A stretch of 64,000 bases of DNA from assembly GCF_037038585.1 (NCBI RefSeq), contig NC_092560.1:60680049-60744048 (forward strand), in the 5' to 3' direction. Position numbers and translations under genes: made by a program. This stretch comes from Patagioenas fasciata. Lineage: Eukaryota; Chordata; Aves; Columbiformes; Columbidae. Below are positions 11,518-25,273 of the stretch, piece after piece; the stretch's first letter is position 1; each line of letters begins with the position of its first letter. The notes beneath the pieces are model-generated. The model was not told the origin of the DNA, searched no databases, and saw only the letters and a list, made by a program, of their open reading frames with translations.

Positions 11518-14500
11518 TATTTAGCAAATAATTTGATATGCTGCTAGAATTTAGCATGCTGCTGATATTAATAAGCTATCTCTAAAAATATAGTATTTAT
11601 TAAAAATTATTATTAAGATAGTTTGTTTTCAACTGAAAAAACACAGGTTGCTTTATGCTCCCAGTCAAAGCTAGGTCACCTGGTGGTTATTTCTGTCTGT
11701 TGTTTTTTTTTTTTTCTTTTTAATGTACTTAAAATAGCTAATATACATAAAAATTGTTTTGACAGTAGGATTTTTTTTTAGGTGGTACTACTCTTTTTCA
11801 TCCAGTTCTCAGTCTTGAATTCACTGAATCTTACACGTGTGCTAAAGCTCCAGTACATGAAGAGCCCCACAGAAAGAGAATGTCCTCTCAAGCCATCAGA
11901 TCTTCCGATTCTATACATAGCGTACTTAGGTTACCTCCCGTTTTTTTGTCTCCTGCCGGCAGAGTGATGTATGGAGGTACTGATATTTCCTTGGCTGGTT
12001 CTGTTGTGTCTTACAGTAATTTACCTGATCCCCTAAGAAGCATCTCTATGGCATGACTGCAGCAACGGGCAGTGTGGTTCTGATATGATCTGATGTGAAG
12101 CAAATCCATAGACTGCAGTAAACTTAGCATGATACATCATAGGATCTTAAATGAGTATTCAAACTTGCTTTAGGTCAAAGCTATGGAAAATACACAGAAC
12201 TTTTATAAGATGTATGGAGTAAGATCTGTATAATCCTCCCCAGGAGATGGAATGAAAGTGTGGCTGCAAAACCATGGGAGTGCAATAAAGTTTTCACAGG
12301 AGTACTGAGAGGTTTTCCATTGGGCTCTCGAGTTGCTTCTGTCCATGCGTTCATTCCAGGATGACTTCTGATTTCTGACTCGTAGAGAAATTACTATGAA
12401 ACCTGTAATACTAACCCCTAAAACACGTTATTACTGCCTGACAGTACACACTTGCAAGCCTCTGGGTTCCCCAAACACATCCTAGGCTATAAGTTCCTTG
12501 GAATGGCTGCATATGGGCTTGTTTGCACTTGATTTCTCAGTGAAGATGTGTGAAGCGTGTCAGTCACTTTGATTCACCTTGTCTTTAGTGCCAGACAAGC
12601 TCAGTAGTAACACAAAGATTTCATTTTCTAACTAGGGAATAGTCTGTTACACACAAACTTCAAAACAAAACATAAATAGCAAAATAAAGCAAGCATATAC
12701 CTCAAGCTTTTTGGGTGCCTTTCTCATTACCCGCCTTACCACATATACTTCAGAGAAGTTCTGTTTTTCAGAGCTGTGTGTCCAGTGTTCATAGAAACTG
12801 TTATCTAGGAGACTCCCTAAAAACTGGCTTTTTCTGTCTTTTATTTATGGCATTTTTTATGGTCTAATTTTCAGACAGTGAAATTCTGCTACAGACAACT
12901 TGCACTTCTCATTTGAAAGTTAGCAAGAGCATGGTGATGTAGTCCCTGCCAGATTTTGTTTTTTGAAAACAACTTCTCTTTTCCCTTATTCTGTTTCTGG
13001 TTCTCCCTCCTGCATCTCTTCCTGAAGAGATAATGATTTTTTTATATATAAATGGAAATCAAGAGTTTATTTATTAATTTTAACATTTGTTAGGTCTGCT
13101 ATATGGTTTTCCGTTCTTACTGAGTCTTTTAGCTAGGAGATATTGAGCTGTTTGTTCAAACTAGCAGGGAGAAGTTAACCTAGTAATTCTACATAGTATT
13201 TTGTAGTTTGTAAATAGATACTTTGTAATAATTAAAACCAAACATAATTGTATGGACATTTTTTGTTTCCCATGACTTGGGCAGGTTGGAAGTTTTCTGT
13301 TGAGAATTGCAACCTGATGCAATTGAACATGCCGTTACCATAGACCTAGTAACAAGATACTTGACCAAGATTGTTTCCTCAGCGCGTTTATTGCCAGCTT
13401 GGGAATTCTGTTGCATACATCTATCACATTAAAGATATAATTATAAGAAGCACACTTCTGTAATGCAAAGGGTGTGTGGTATCAAGAGTAAGAACTGCCA
13501 GATGGTAGGTAATCTAACAGAACATTTAAAGAGGGTCAAAATTGAAAATATCTGAAATCCGATGACTTATTAAGCAGTAGATGTTGCATGTGTGGGACAA
13601 GTGAGAGATAAGTAACCTAATTTAGGTGCCCACATGACCAAAATTGACTTTTAATTGCTTGCATTCTGTCAGTAAATATCTGAAATACATGATTTTACTA
13701 ACATAAAGGTGTTTTTTGAAATATGGAACAGGATATTAAATGCAGTAGTATACTGCTGGGTGTTGAAAACTTGAGTATGATATATTCTTATTCTTATTTT
13801 GTATTTATTGAAGTAATGAATTTATTATGATGCCTTATCTCTCAGAAGTGGAAGAAGAAATTCAAGAACAGTTTCAAGGTTTTTGATACTGAAAAGAATT
13901 ACATCCAGAACCTACTATTTTAGTATTTAATATGCATATTACTTAGCTAGGTGTGAAATAAATACAAAATAAATAAAAGCTGAATCTGATTAAATGTTTT
14001 AGTTTGCTATTTAAAGAAATTTGGTGTGAGTTTAAAATGTCTTGCTTCCCTTTGAGGTGTCCTGTCTTCTCATTTCCTGAAGGTGTATTTTCCCGTGGTC
14101 TGCCTGTATCTGTACTCTGTCGTTCACATGCAGGCTAATTTTATTTTGTCGAGGGATGATCCTTGTTAAGATGGGTCTGAGGAAGACTCCTTCAGCATTA
14201 TACAACCTGTCAGTGTTACACAGCAATTTCCACCACCACCAGCCACGTTACCCAGGACCGTGTATGAACATTGCTCGATGTGGCCATAGTTGTTTCTACC
14301 ATTTCTAAGCTGGAGCCAACTTTTACATTCTCCCACAGGCTAGACCCCATTTATTTTTCTGTGGAAGGGATGGGAGAGCTGCAGTGAACTTCCACTCCCA
14401 CACTTGTTCCTTACAGCATGACTGAGTTCAGACGTGTTCCAGAGAAGAAGAGCTAGCTTTATATCCCAGGAACGCAGGTAGTATGAATCTGCATGAAATG

Positions 14501-15569
14501 GTAACAGATGTTCCTGCTGGGGCCACTGACTTGTGATTCCTTGAAGTGTCAGCAGCTCATCTTAGCATTGAATGTACATACTGATTTTATGCCACTGGCA
14601 ATATGAGCAAAGGGAATATGATATTTAACTTGGTTTCATGTTTTCAGTACAAATTTTTCCGTTTCTGGAATGGCTTTGAAAATGACAGTTTTACCCAGTG
14701 CTCTGTGCAGAGTGTGCAAATCCCTAGGATGTTAGGATGTCAGGAGCCTATCTATCTTTGGGTTTCAGAACAAGATAGGGACCTAGAAACTTGTAAGCAT
14801 CTGGACTCTGTGCCTGAACATCTTTAGAATTCTAACCATAAGGAACTGTAAATGGTAAAACTGATTTTTAAAAAATGTCATCCATGGGTGTTCTGAATTT
14901 GGAGAACTAGTATATCAGAGTATTTTGAATATGCTTCATGTTCCATTTCTGTCATATTATATATTTTGATTTGCAGAGTACAGATCAATGTCTTTCTTAA
15001 GATTATGATGCAAAAGTTCTATTAATAATTTGTCGCCCTGAATTTCTTGCTGTCCTACACCATTGAATTATTAACATCTGTTTTTCTGTTTTAATTGTTG
15101 CACATCTTTAGCTTAAACAGTTTTGAATAGTTCATAACTTCCTGTCCTCCAGAAATGAAACAAACATTTGGCTAAATTAAATTTTGTCTTTCTGAGGAAT
15201 ATTGGCTTCTGGCTAAAACCTCTCCAAGACCTCCACAGTAAAATGTTTTAATTTGGAGAAGGCCAGAAACCTATTTATTATATGTAGACAACTTCATTTT
15301 GAGTGAATATGGATGGAAGATAAAGATGGACATCTGGTGTTTCATTCACCACGGTCAAGAGAAGCTCTTGTTATTGTGCTGTATCAAAGCAACAGTCATC
15401 TGTCTGTATGGGAGTAAATATCTTCCTTGGTACTTCTGCTGTTTATAGTTCAGGTCATAGACCCCTGACCAAAGTTTCTTTGAGTGCTTATTTTAGAGTC
15501 AGTTATCAGTGGCTACGATTATAGGCAACTTTACTTGCAGGCAAACACTTTTCCCTGTCACCCTTAACC

Positions 15570-15660
15570 TGTGCTGTGCGGCTGATGCTGAAAGCAGCGT
15601 GCGGGCTGTGCCATTGTTCAGGAATACGGACTCCGTTCGAGCGCCCAGGGATCAGAGAAA
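15570..15660. promoter_or_regulatory. Small CpG-rich patch in intron 1
   Basis: About eight CpGs lie within 90 bp, including a short palindrome acggactccgt at 15626-15636. There is no recognisable protein, and the tRNA-like string gttcgag nearby has no flanking stem. It may be a regulatory element or chance. Confidence 0.22.
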
Positions 15661-18600
15661 GAGAATTTTTGGACCAAGAGACTTCAAAGTCAACTGTGAA
15701 AAACAAAACACTCCACCAAAATATGGAGAAGTAGATTATTAAATAATTCCCTTTTATATTTTTTTCTGATAAATATTCATAGGTGAAGCATAAAACAAAG
15801 CCTGTGGTAAAGTTTGAATATGTTTTCAGATCTGAACATTTTTACCAATCTTTTATTTTCAGGCTGAAAACTGACATGTTTTTCCTGAAGCCTAAAGTGA
15901 CTTCCTCTCCTTTATTTTTGGGTCTTTTTTAGAAAGCAACTTTGGAGGAAAAAAGCTTTCATATACGTATTTTGTATAACAGGCTTACTTTAGATGGTTC
16001 TATCTCAATGAAGATCAAGTAGAAGTTTAAATTAATCTCTATATTGTTATCAAGTATCTTCAACTGATATTCAACCATTTCATATGACTAAATTAAAACA
16101 ATAATTAACAAATGTATTTCAAGTTCGTAATCTGCCATAGTTCAATAAATACTTCCAACGCATAGTTTCTAAATGTAATACCTGTTGTTTTTAGAAATTG
16201 ATCTTGGCCATCTGTTTCAGTGTTGTGTATACCTATGACAAAATATAATGGAACCTTGTTTCTTTAATTACAACCAAACAGTGGATATGACCTGCAGTAC
16301 TGCTGCTGGCAAAGAAAAGGCCCATTGCATGTAAAGGCAATCCCTTGGAGTGTTTGATATTGCAGGTTATCTCCTGTTTTGCAGATTAAAAAAAAAATTA
16401 ATAAATAAGTATACGTAAGTTATTTTGTAGGGTTTTTTTTGAAGGCATTTGATCGTTTGCTTTTGAAAGAATAATCAAAGCCATTTAATTGGAAAAAAAC
16501 CTTCCTTGTTCAGTTATATTGAATTAAACTGCAAAAGGGCCATTCAGCAATCACATTCCATTGCACTGACCAATGTTCATAAATGTCAGATGTGAATTCT
16601 GCATCCCCAGAAACTTGGTTTGTATTCCAAACCTCCACCCTTCACTGAGTTGCTCACAGTGGCAGTACATGAGATTTTGCTCTGACTTGCTTGTGGGGAG
16701 CTTTTTGAAGCATTATAGGGTAAATAGCATGAAAAGACCATGAGAGGAACAGAGGTAAAATTAACAAGGCTTCAGTTACTTAGGCCAATAACCAGAACAT
16801 CTTTGAACATCGTGTATTCTCTTTGTTATTTGTTTTGTTTGCTTTTCTGAGTTTTCCTTTTTCTTTTAAAAAAGTGAGTATTAGGTCTGTCTGATCACTG
16901 CTCTGTCTAGCTGCATAATTATCTGATTTGTTTTGGCAATGCAGGCAGAATGCTATTTTCTAAAAAGAGTGGTAAGACTGGAGCATGCAGTATGTAAACT
17001 GGGAAATTTTAAAGAAATGTTAAAATTACATTGCATCTGCTTAAATAGTGTAGAAGGTAAATGGCTAGCACAGAGATCTGGATACAAGCTGAATGATGAA
17101 GAGAATGGAGACTCTGAGTGTAAATTCTGTAGAGATGAGAAACATGCAAGAGCTGCATTTTATTTCTGGTAGGGAAAAGTGTTTGTAGTGTATGAGGTAT
17201 GAAATTTTGTTTTCAAAGATAATGGTAAAACTGCATATAGAACTTCCTAGCTGAGCATCCTCCTTCCTATCTGCTCTCTAGTGCAGAACTCCTGAGGTGT
17301 GTCACCCTGCAAAAAAACAATCATCATAAATACATGTAGGGAAGGGTATAAGAGGCTTGTAGAAGATTATTGCTTTCATTGCTTAAAATATTTTGTATTG
17401 GGCACATTGTGTTTTCAATTAATTGCTGTTTTAGAAAGATAAATAAAAGCAATGAATTCAGTTAATTAAGTTAACAAAATAACAAATAATCATACTAAGG
17501 CTATTTTCAGCATGTATTTTTGAGTGTGTACATGAATATCTCCTGTATCTGCTCAGGAATCCAAACCATTCGTCCCTGATGTTGGAAGTGCAGAGTAATT
17601 TCCATCCTCTGATGGGGAGAATTCAAACCTGTACATTTACTTTGCATAACACTTCTAGCATAGATGTGTTCAATAACAATATTGCCTCTCAGTGCTGATC
17701 TGCTTCGACAGAGCAAAAAAGTGAGAATTCCTCTGTGGTGTAGTCGTCACCTTCCCTGGGAAGAAGGTTTTGGCTCCTGCTCTGGTTTATATTTGTTTAG
17801 GGAAAGAGAACAAGGCAGCAGTGTACCTCACTTCAGGAGACACAATATGGCTTGGGGGTGATGAATTTTCCAGAGAGGGGGGAGATCCTGGGCTCAGCTA
17901 CCCACAGGTAGGTGAGGAAAGTCAAATGGATTTTCTGAAGCATTGGTGAGAGCTGTAGGTGTCAAGCTGTTTTGCAAAAGGGAGATGGGCATGACGTGAC
18001 CCTTATTACTTATCATGTTGCTCGGTTGTGAATTCGGTATTTTTCCTTTGCTCTTCTAAAAAGTGTCTGAAATATATTTTTAATTCTTTTTCATCAAAGT
18101 ATAAGTAAAAATGAAACTGGTTATTTTGATTTGTTTTGAACACCAGTTCCTCCACTTATTGCGTTATTTTCACAACACGTTATTAATGATTTAACATGTT
18201 ATATTCATGAATTACAGTAAAACAATTTACTGATTCTTAAAATGGTACTTCCACTTATTTTAAAGGGTTGAAATCTCAGTCCTTATTTTTAATATTTGAA
18301 GAAACATAGGCTTTGGAACCAAAGATCAGCTGTAAATAGTTGTAAAAGGGAATAATAATTTAACATGATATATTTATGCTATCTCAATTACTTGTTCTTG
18401 CACTAGAATCTTGTACATCCATGTGGATATATGAGGTGTCTAAATATTCAGTCACGTATATTTGTTTTCAGTCATGATGTAGGAATACAAAATATGCATG
18501 TATAATCCATCAGCTTGTTTCAGACCTCTATATAGTTCTTTTGCCCTTTTTTACACCTCTGTGCCTTTTTAAAAAATTTTTATTTTCAGTTTAAATGTAC

Positions 18601-21600
18601 TACATAGTCTTGCTTTCAGTGAACTTTTCAAGAAATGATGCACCCATTTCTGGGAAATGAAAATTTGTTTCTGAAGTGGCTTCTCAGAATGTACTGTATC
18701 TTTGTACAGTTACATGCACAAAGCCAGTTTTACCTCTGACTATCAGAATGAAATTGTTAGTATGTATGTTAAATACCAGAAGTCTTGGAGTCTTACATGA
18801 ACCAAGTTGATGGTCCTAATCTTGTTTTTCTTGTCGAAGGTATTCACCTCTAAAAACGAATTGCTTCAACTCATTCAGTGGTCACAGGCCAATCTCCTTG
18901 CCAAACCTCATGGCTGAGGTCTATCAATAGCTACTGAGCAATGTCTTCTCCATCTTCTTCTCTGAAGATAGTAGACAAAATGCACTTTTCACCATCAGCA
19001 GAACCTGTAAAGATTACAATGACAAGAGACTGAATTAGTTAAAAACATCTATTAAAGCAAAATATTAGGTGACATTATCTGTCTCTTTTGGTTTTGCGAG
19101 GGGATGCTGGTTGAGGTACCTTCCTTTTCACGTGATGCTTTTTTGAGAAGAATTACAGAAGGCTTCTCTCAGTATAAGCCTCTGAATTTTTACTTAGTAT
19201 GGAGGCACCCTGAATGTTGTATTTTTAAATGACACTCTTAAAATTACTGTCACTACAAAATTCTTAATTAATGCAAGTGTTCCAACATGAGATATGAGAT
19301 TATTTTGCAGCTGAAATATTTTTAGACCTGTCTCTTTCAAACTTTTTCTTGCGCCTGTAAGGCGGTCATTTCTAATTTGAGAATGTGAATGCATCTTTTG
19401 CAGTGATCTACTACAGAAATTTGCTGACACTTAACAAATCAGTATGTTGCAATTAGCACTTGGGTTTAAGGGCTGGTAATATGAAACTGAAACAAATCAG
19501 TTGGAGTCCCTGTACAAAATGTTTCCTGATACTGAGAGGCTGTGGTCTAACAGTTTGAACTGGGCAGGGGGGAGTATTTTTGAGGAATATATGTTACTTG
19601 TGCTGTGACGTGTATTGACGCAAAAACGATCTTGATAATCTGAAATAAATAGGTTTTGATCATCATACAGGTCAGCATAGACAGATTCCGCTTTTTCCAA
19701 GACAAAACCGATTTGTGAGTTCCTAGCTGGTAGCTATCTGGATGGGACGACTACCCTGCTTTTTCACTAAGGAATGGGGCTGAACAAAGGGCAAACTGTG
19801 TAAAGATGGGGGAGTACAAAAGCAATATCAGAGCACCACTGGCAGTGGTGTACTGTTCTTGCCCAAGGTTACGTGGAAGTCAGGCATTAATTCTTTCTGC
19901 TGTAGTTTAATAAGTTTATCTGAGTAAAAGCAATGGCAAACATGAGATGTATTCAAGCACTTATGGTAGGGGATTATTAGCTAAAGCCAAATAGGCTCAA
20001 TATTAAATAAAATTGCCATGTTATATAAATTTCTTTTTGTCCTGTCCTTCCACCTCTCACATATGCAATGAGGGCATTACTCCTGTGCCTTTTTGTTTCA
20101 GAAATCTGAGACTTAATTTTTATTGCATGTAAAATACTATAAAAACTTTAGACGGAAGCTATTGAATGTGTAGTGAGAATTAATTTTTTTTTTGTTGAAA
20201 TGTCCACTGCTTAAATATTAGTTGAATTTATTGAAAATATACATATATATTAACGTAATGTTAATTAATTAATTTTATAGTCACTTTCCATAGACAGTAC
20301 TGTGATTTTCTTCTCTAGTAATCAAACCTTTGAAGCACTGAAGCTTTAAACCTAACCAAACAATGCAAACAAAGCCTTTTGAACCTAGCAAATTGCTCTT
20401 CATTGGCTTTACTGGGCCCTGATCAGGTCCCCCGAGAGCTGCATTTCTCTATTAATCTGCCTTATGCATAGAATCACAAGTGAGCAAAAAATCACTGATT
20501 TCCACTACTATGTGTCTTTAGTTATCAGATAAAACTAATTAAATCTGTTTGAAATTGTGCGAGTTTGCGGTTTTTAGATACGTTCTATGGCTATATCAAA
20601 AAGAAGGCTCAGTATTGCTGAATTTTATTAAACCATCTTTGAATTCCTTTTCTGCTACTGGGTAAGAGGTTGCATCAATATTTAAAAATAAACAGCAAGG
20701 CACATAAATTGGCTCTCTAAGTGTATATGGCTCACCTTGAAGTGAAGGACTTCAGTATTAGTCTGAAATCAAATGAAGATTTTTGGGGGGTCTGAAAACT
20801 TCATTATTATTTTATTTTGAAAATTGCTTTTAGTCTTAATCAGAATTAAACCATTAAGCAAGAAGATTCCCAGGTCCAGCATTGCTCATAACTCAGGGAA
20901 ATGGAATTTTCAGAACATGAGCCTCTGCCTCATCCCAGACCGGCCGGTCTTGGGCAGGCAGAAAAAGCCTTTCTGCTGCTTCAGCAGGATACCTAGCTAG
21001 GTCAGTGAAAGTTAATTAAGCTTGATGTGTTTTACATTAAAAAAGAATAGCTAATACTGATGAAATTTTCACCTGAGAAAGTGTCACAGGCTTCTACTTA
21101 ATAATTTCTGCCCTTCAACCTCAGCACTTGAAGTGCAGGAGATGCTGTTAGTGCTCGGCTCTGGTGTGTGCTTTACAGTCAAGGGGTGAGCCGCGAAAGG
21201 GGGCTCTGTTTCAGCCTTCCAAAGTTCCTCGTTTGTGTTTACTCAATGTAAGCTAAAAGCTATCAGAGCAAAAATAGAGGACATTAGAGAATATAAATCA
21301 ACAATTTCAGAAGAATAGTTTATCTTTAAAAAGAAACCAGAATCAAACCCAACCTTCTGTCTTTTTAAAGCTTTGCAAAACTGAGTACATTCAGATGAGG
21401 AAAGTTTTACCATACAGAAGGACAACACAGCTGCAGAAGTGACCTGTTTGCTAAAGCAAAACTGGCCAATGTAAAGAAGTGACACTTCACTAGCCATTTT
21501 AATGTATTTATATTAATGAAAACACATACGTTACAGTAAATTCTAAGTTTGGAAATTTGAAAATTAAAAAATTGCTGCAGGGCCAAAGTCTTAGAAGCAT

Positions 21601-23066
21601 TCCACAACAGATTTGCAACACTTAAATATAATTTGTTCCATGGAAGATGTTGAATGCAATATTTCTTGTTAAAATAGAAGGATTTTCACATTTGATTTGT
21701 ATTCCTTTTTCCTAGAAGAAGCGTGTTTTCCTCTAGGTGCATGTATGTGTAAGAGAGGCAGATGGGCAGAACGAAAATGGATAGCCGGGCAGACGGGGAT
21801 ATCCTCACTTTCAGGTTGTGAAAAAAAATGGTGATGATTTTTCAGAAAATATTCAAGTACAAACACCTGTGCAATCATGAAGATAGTTTGGATCTCCTGA
21901 AGAAAATCCTCCTTCTTCATCCTCCTGTCCTTTCCAACACATCTGAGTAATTATCTGCAAGTTGAGATGTTTTCAGGCATGTCTAGCTTTGTTCTCTCTT
22001 ACTGAAAGAATAATATAGTTGCAAAGCAAGACAAAGATGGCAGATCTGGTGAGAATCAAATTCTGACATGGATAATACCAAGTTTAGTGCTTGTTACAGT
22101 ATGTTGTAATCAAGTTTTAAATTACTGTTATATATACTAAGATGGTTTTGTTCTATATAGGACATTGATTTCTCTGTTAGGTGAACCGATGATCCATGAA
22201 AGCAAAATAAATAAAGCTGCATTTGAAGCTGAGATAAGAAAAAGTCACTTTTCATTTCACTGAGCATCTGCTAGTCAAGCAAAATATTTAACTAAAGAGG
22301 AGTCGAGTTTTAAATGGAAAGCTTGTAAAAATTTTATACTGTTTTGGGTTCCTTATGTAGAATGAAATAATGTCTTAGATGCATCAAGTTTGGTTTGAAA
22401 GACATTTTACAAGCAATTTGAATTAATATCTTTTTCAAAACCCCTACATTTCACAATGTGGCTAATAAGGTGGCTGTTGAGTATATAACTTCATGAGGTT
22501 TTACTGATATATATGTCTTGCCCTTTTTTTTTTTTTTTTACTTTCATGATCTGGAAACTCAGAAAACTTAAGCAAAGCTGTGACTGCTCTGTGACCTCCA
22601 GTCATAGCACCCAGTGCCTTTGAGATGCTGTTCACTCTACTGCACGGTCTGTCAGACCACTGAGAACTTCCGCTGGGTCAATCTGTGTGTACCACAAGGA
22701 TAATCACATATCAAACTGCACTGATTCAAGGTCATTGAGACTCCTGTGTCAATGGGCAGCAACCAGGAAATAATACAGAAAGCAGATCTCAACGACTTTT
22801 TATGCAGTTATATACACAGCAGATTATTCAGCAAATTAACTTAGAGCTGAAATTTCCTTCTTTAAGACTCAGTTTTCTTTGGGTTGGACATACAAAGTGG
22901 AAAATGAAGTGCCTGTTAGAATTCATAGTGCCTTACATTATTAAGCTTAGTACAAACATTGATTAATTAATACTAAATCTTTATCACTGCTTGTGTAGGC
23001 ACTCATTTTGAACAGACTGTTCATCCTATTCAGGATAGCCTGTGGCAATAAATAAGCCACCAAAGC

Positions 23067-23088
23067 TTCAGCACCATGTTCCAGAGCT
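23067..23088 (+). promoter_or_regulatory. Candidate REST/NRSF (RE1) site with one extra spacer base
   Basis: The left half ttcagcaccatg (23067-23078) is a perfect match to the left half and spacer of the canonical RE1 element. The right half follows one base late: tccagagct matches five of nine bases of GACAGCGCC. REST repression of Hcn1 through an element in its first intron is reported in rodents (from memory). The position in intron 1 therefore fits, but the non-standard spacing and partial right half make this only a candidate. Confidence 0.3.
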
Positions 23089-25249
23089 GTAAGGAACACC
23101 ATGCTGTTACTGGTAGTTTTGAAAGTATAGTAGATATAAATTTAGAGTGAGAAGATCACTGAAGGAGTGCTATGAATCCAGCTAGTTTTATTTGAAAATA
23201 TCAAAGCAACAGTTAGTGTGATTTTTTTTTTTTTAATGTCTGCATAAAACAATTATTTACAATTTAGAAAAAATGTACCTTAAAACTGGTTTTTACACTT
23301 TTTTTTCATCTAGAGATATTAAATATCTGAGCTATTTAGAAGCATTTAAAATTTTCAGGAGTAGTTCAATGCAGTGTGGTGCAACCTCTGTACTTTCAGT
23401 AAACAGCAAGTAGGAGTAGCTGTACTGAGTTAGCTTTAGAGGAGTGGTAAGCTCTATGGCAGTTTGCTATGGGGTTAAGGTCAGTTCTTGCTTCTTATTA
23501 TGAGCTCTGAAAGATCTCTTTACTCCCAGGCTCTTTTTTTTTCTTTTTTCCCCCTCATTCTTGAAAATTTTGTGTCACAGGCCTATCTCTTCCTTGCTTA
23601 TAGTCAACATTTCATAAACCCTTGTATAAATCTAGAACTCTGAGACTGTAAGTGTTAAATTTATAACCAGCTTCACGTGGGGGGAGAGGGTTGTGGCAAG
23701 TAGCAAAAATAAAAAAACAAAACTATAAATAGCTTGAAACAAAGGGCTGCCTCTGTGCTTCAATAGCATCTCCTTTCACTGCCTTGTGAAGCTTCTCAGC
23801 TCGCTCTTGGTTACATGGATAGTAGGATGTTCTGAACAAGTAGGCAGGGAACGCATTGTATTACTTTCTCTGTACAGGTCACAAAAGGGCAATACTGGGA
23901 CTTGCATCTAGTTTTTTTCTCACCTGAAAGAAACATATCATGTAACGTTGCCATTTAGAAACATTTTCCTAAAAGAAAATGTCTGATTGGTTTCTAAATG
24001 AAAAATAAAATGTAATATAATAAGAACTTGTCTTACAAACTAACCAGCTTGTACTATATTGTGGGCTAGAATCAAAATACAAAACTGGCGCAATCTCATA
24101 GTCCTTAGCAATCAATCTGATTTTATTACTGAAGCCCTAGCGCTACCACTTTTGCTGACATTCAACATCAGGAACTCCAGTGTATTTTACGTAATCGTAG
24201 TACATAATGATCCTTTAAACCATGGATTACTGTGGGATAAAAACACCTTGTTCTGTATAATATTTTATGTTGGCCGGGTGACTGGTTGTTGTGCAGCTTT
24301 GGTTTGCCTTCCTTGCATAACTGCTCCCTGTGCTGGTGAAACATAAAGGTCAATTGGAAATCAAGCAATGCTTCGCTTACGAGTGAGCCACAGATACAAG
24401 TACACCTCTGGTGGTTATTTCCTGCTGGTTTTCCACTCATTTAGGGGGTTCCTTGGAGACATTTATTCTCCAAGAGAAGAGTTTTTTGAAATATTTTGAT
24501 CAATAGCATTGTAAAAGTGTTTGTGATGATTGTACCTGTAGATCATAGTAGTAGTGATATATTAATTTAGTGATTCCTTCTGTATGGTAATTCTAGATTA
24601 TTGAAAATAAATCTAGCACAGCAAGAAATGTATTAAATGAGTTTAAAAAGATAGGAGAAATCAGAAAGTTTTTGCCAGATATGGTACAGAAATGGTGAAT
24701 ACTGTTCGATGTGAAGCAAAAATACATACAGCCTGCATAAAACTGAATATTTATAGCACTTTGTATGCACATTCATTGTAAGATTAAAGATGTGTAAGAC
24801 ATAAATCACACTCTGGTATACAGGGAATTATGTATAAAGTCTATTTCATGCAATTTCTGAGTACTAGTTTAAGGTTCTTTGCCACCTACTCTCTCAAATG
24901 ATAGTTAAGCCTAATCTCTATAGGTTTATCTTGGAATAAAGAATTCTAAAACTGAGAGTTCTCGTGCCACTCTCAATCCTATGCTACTCTTCCTTTAGTG
25001 TGTTTTGCAGTTACAGTTAATGACTTGTATTATCAGATCAGCAATTTGTAAACTCAGAAGTGTTTTCATGGATAAACATGAAACAAAGGGAATTTATAAA
25101 CCTGGATTGTTGAATACAAGAAGCAATCTCCTAAATTTAGTGTAATCCATATGCTCTGCTCTAGTCTAATAAACTTGTGTTTATTAAATGTTCCATGGCC
25201 ATTTGAACTACCATTATTGTTCATTGCCATGAACCTTTACCAAGATGAT

Positions 25250-25273
25250 GGTTGCATGCCAGGTTGCATGCCA
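25250..25273. repeat. 12-bp tandem duplication, two perfect copies
   Basis: The unit ggttgcatgcca occurs at 25250-25261 and again at 25262-25273. It lies at the start of a locally GC-richer block (about 25210-25500), in which several overlapping open frames occur on both strands, none with a recognisable product. Confidence 0.85.

Larger units (their letters stand above)
4041..14000. other. Intron 1, left part: mostly unremarkable AT-rich sequence
   Basis: Open frames here are short (under about 105 codons) and have no recognisable domains or splice signals of their own. Poly-T runs of ten or more occur at 5171, 5296, 5366, 9847, 10110, 10360 and 11703. A GC-rich patch lies at 6600-6760 and a small tandem duplication at 11475-11517. 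I see nothing else that I can name. Confidence 0.6.

Noticed and set aside
14032-14226. Minus-strand open frame of 64 codons with mixed composition
   Set aside because: It has no domain, no splice context and no similarity that I recognise.
15626-15650. tRNA-like T-loop string gttcgag
   Set aside because: The flanking bases cannot form the T-arm stem, and no B-box partner, anticodon arm or acceptor stem is visible.
20465-20485. String atagaatcacaag resembling a CR1 3' end
   Set aside because: It matches only a few bases, and no adjacent CR1 body is visible on either side.
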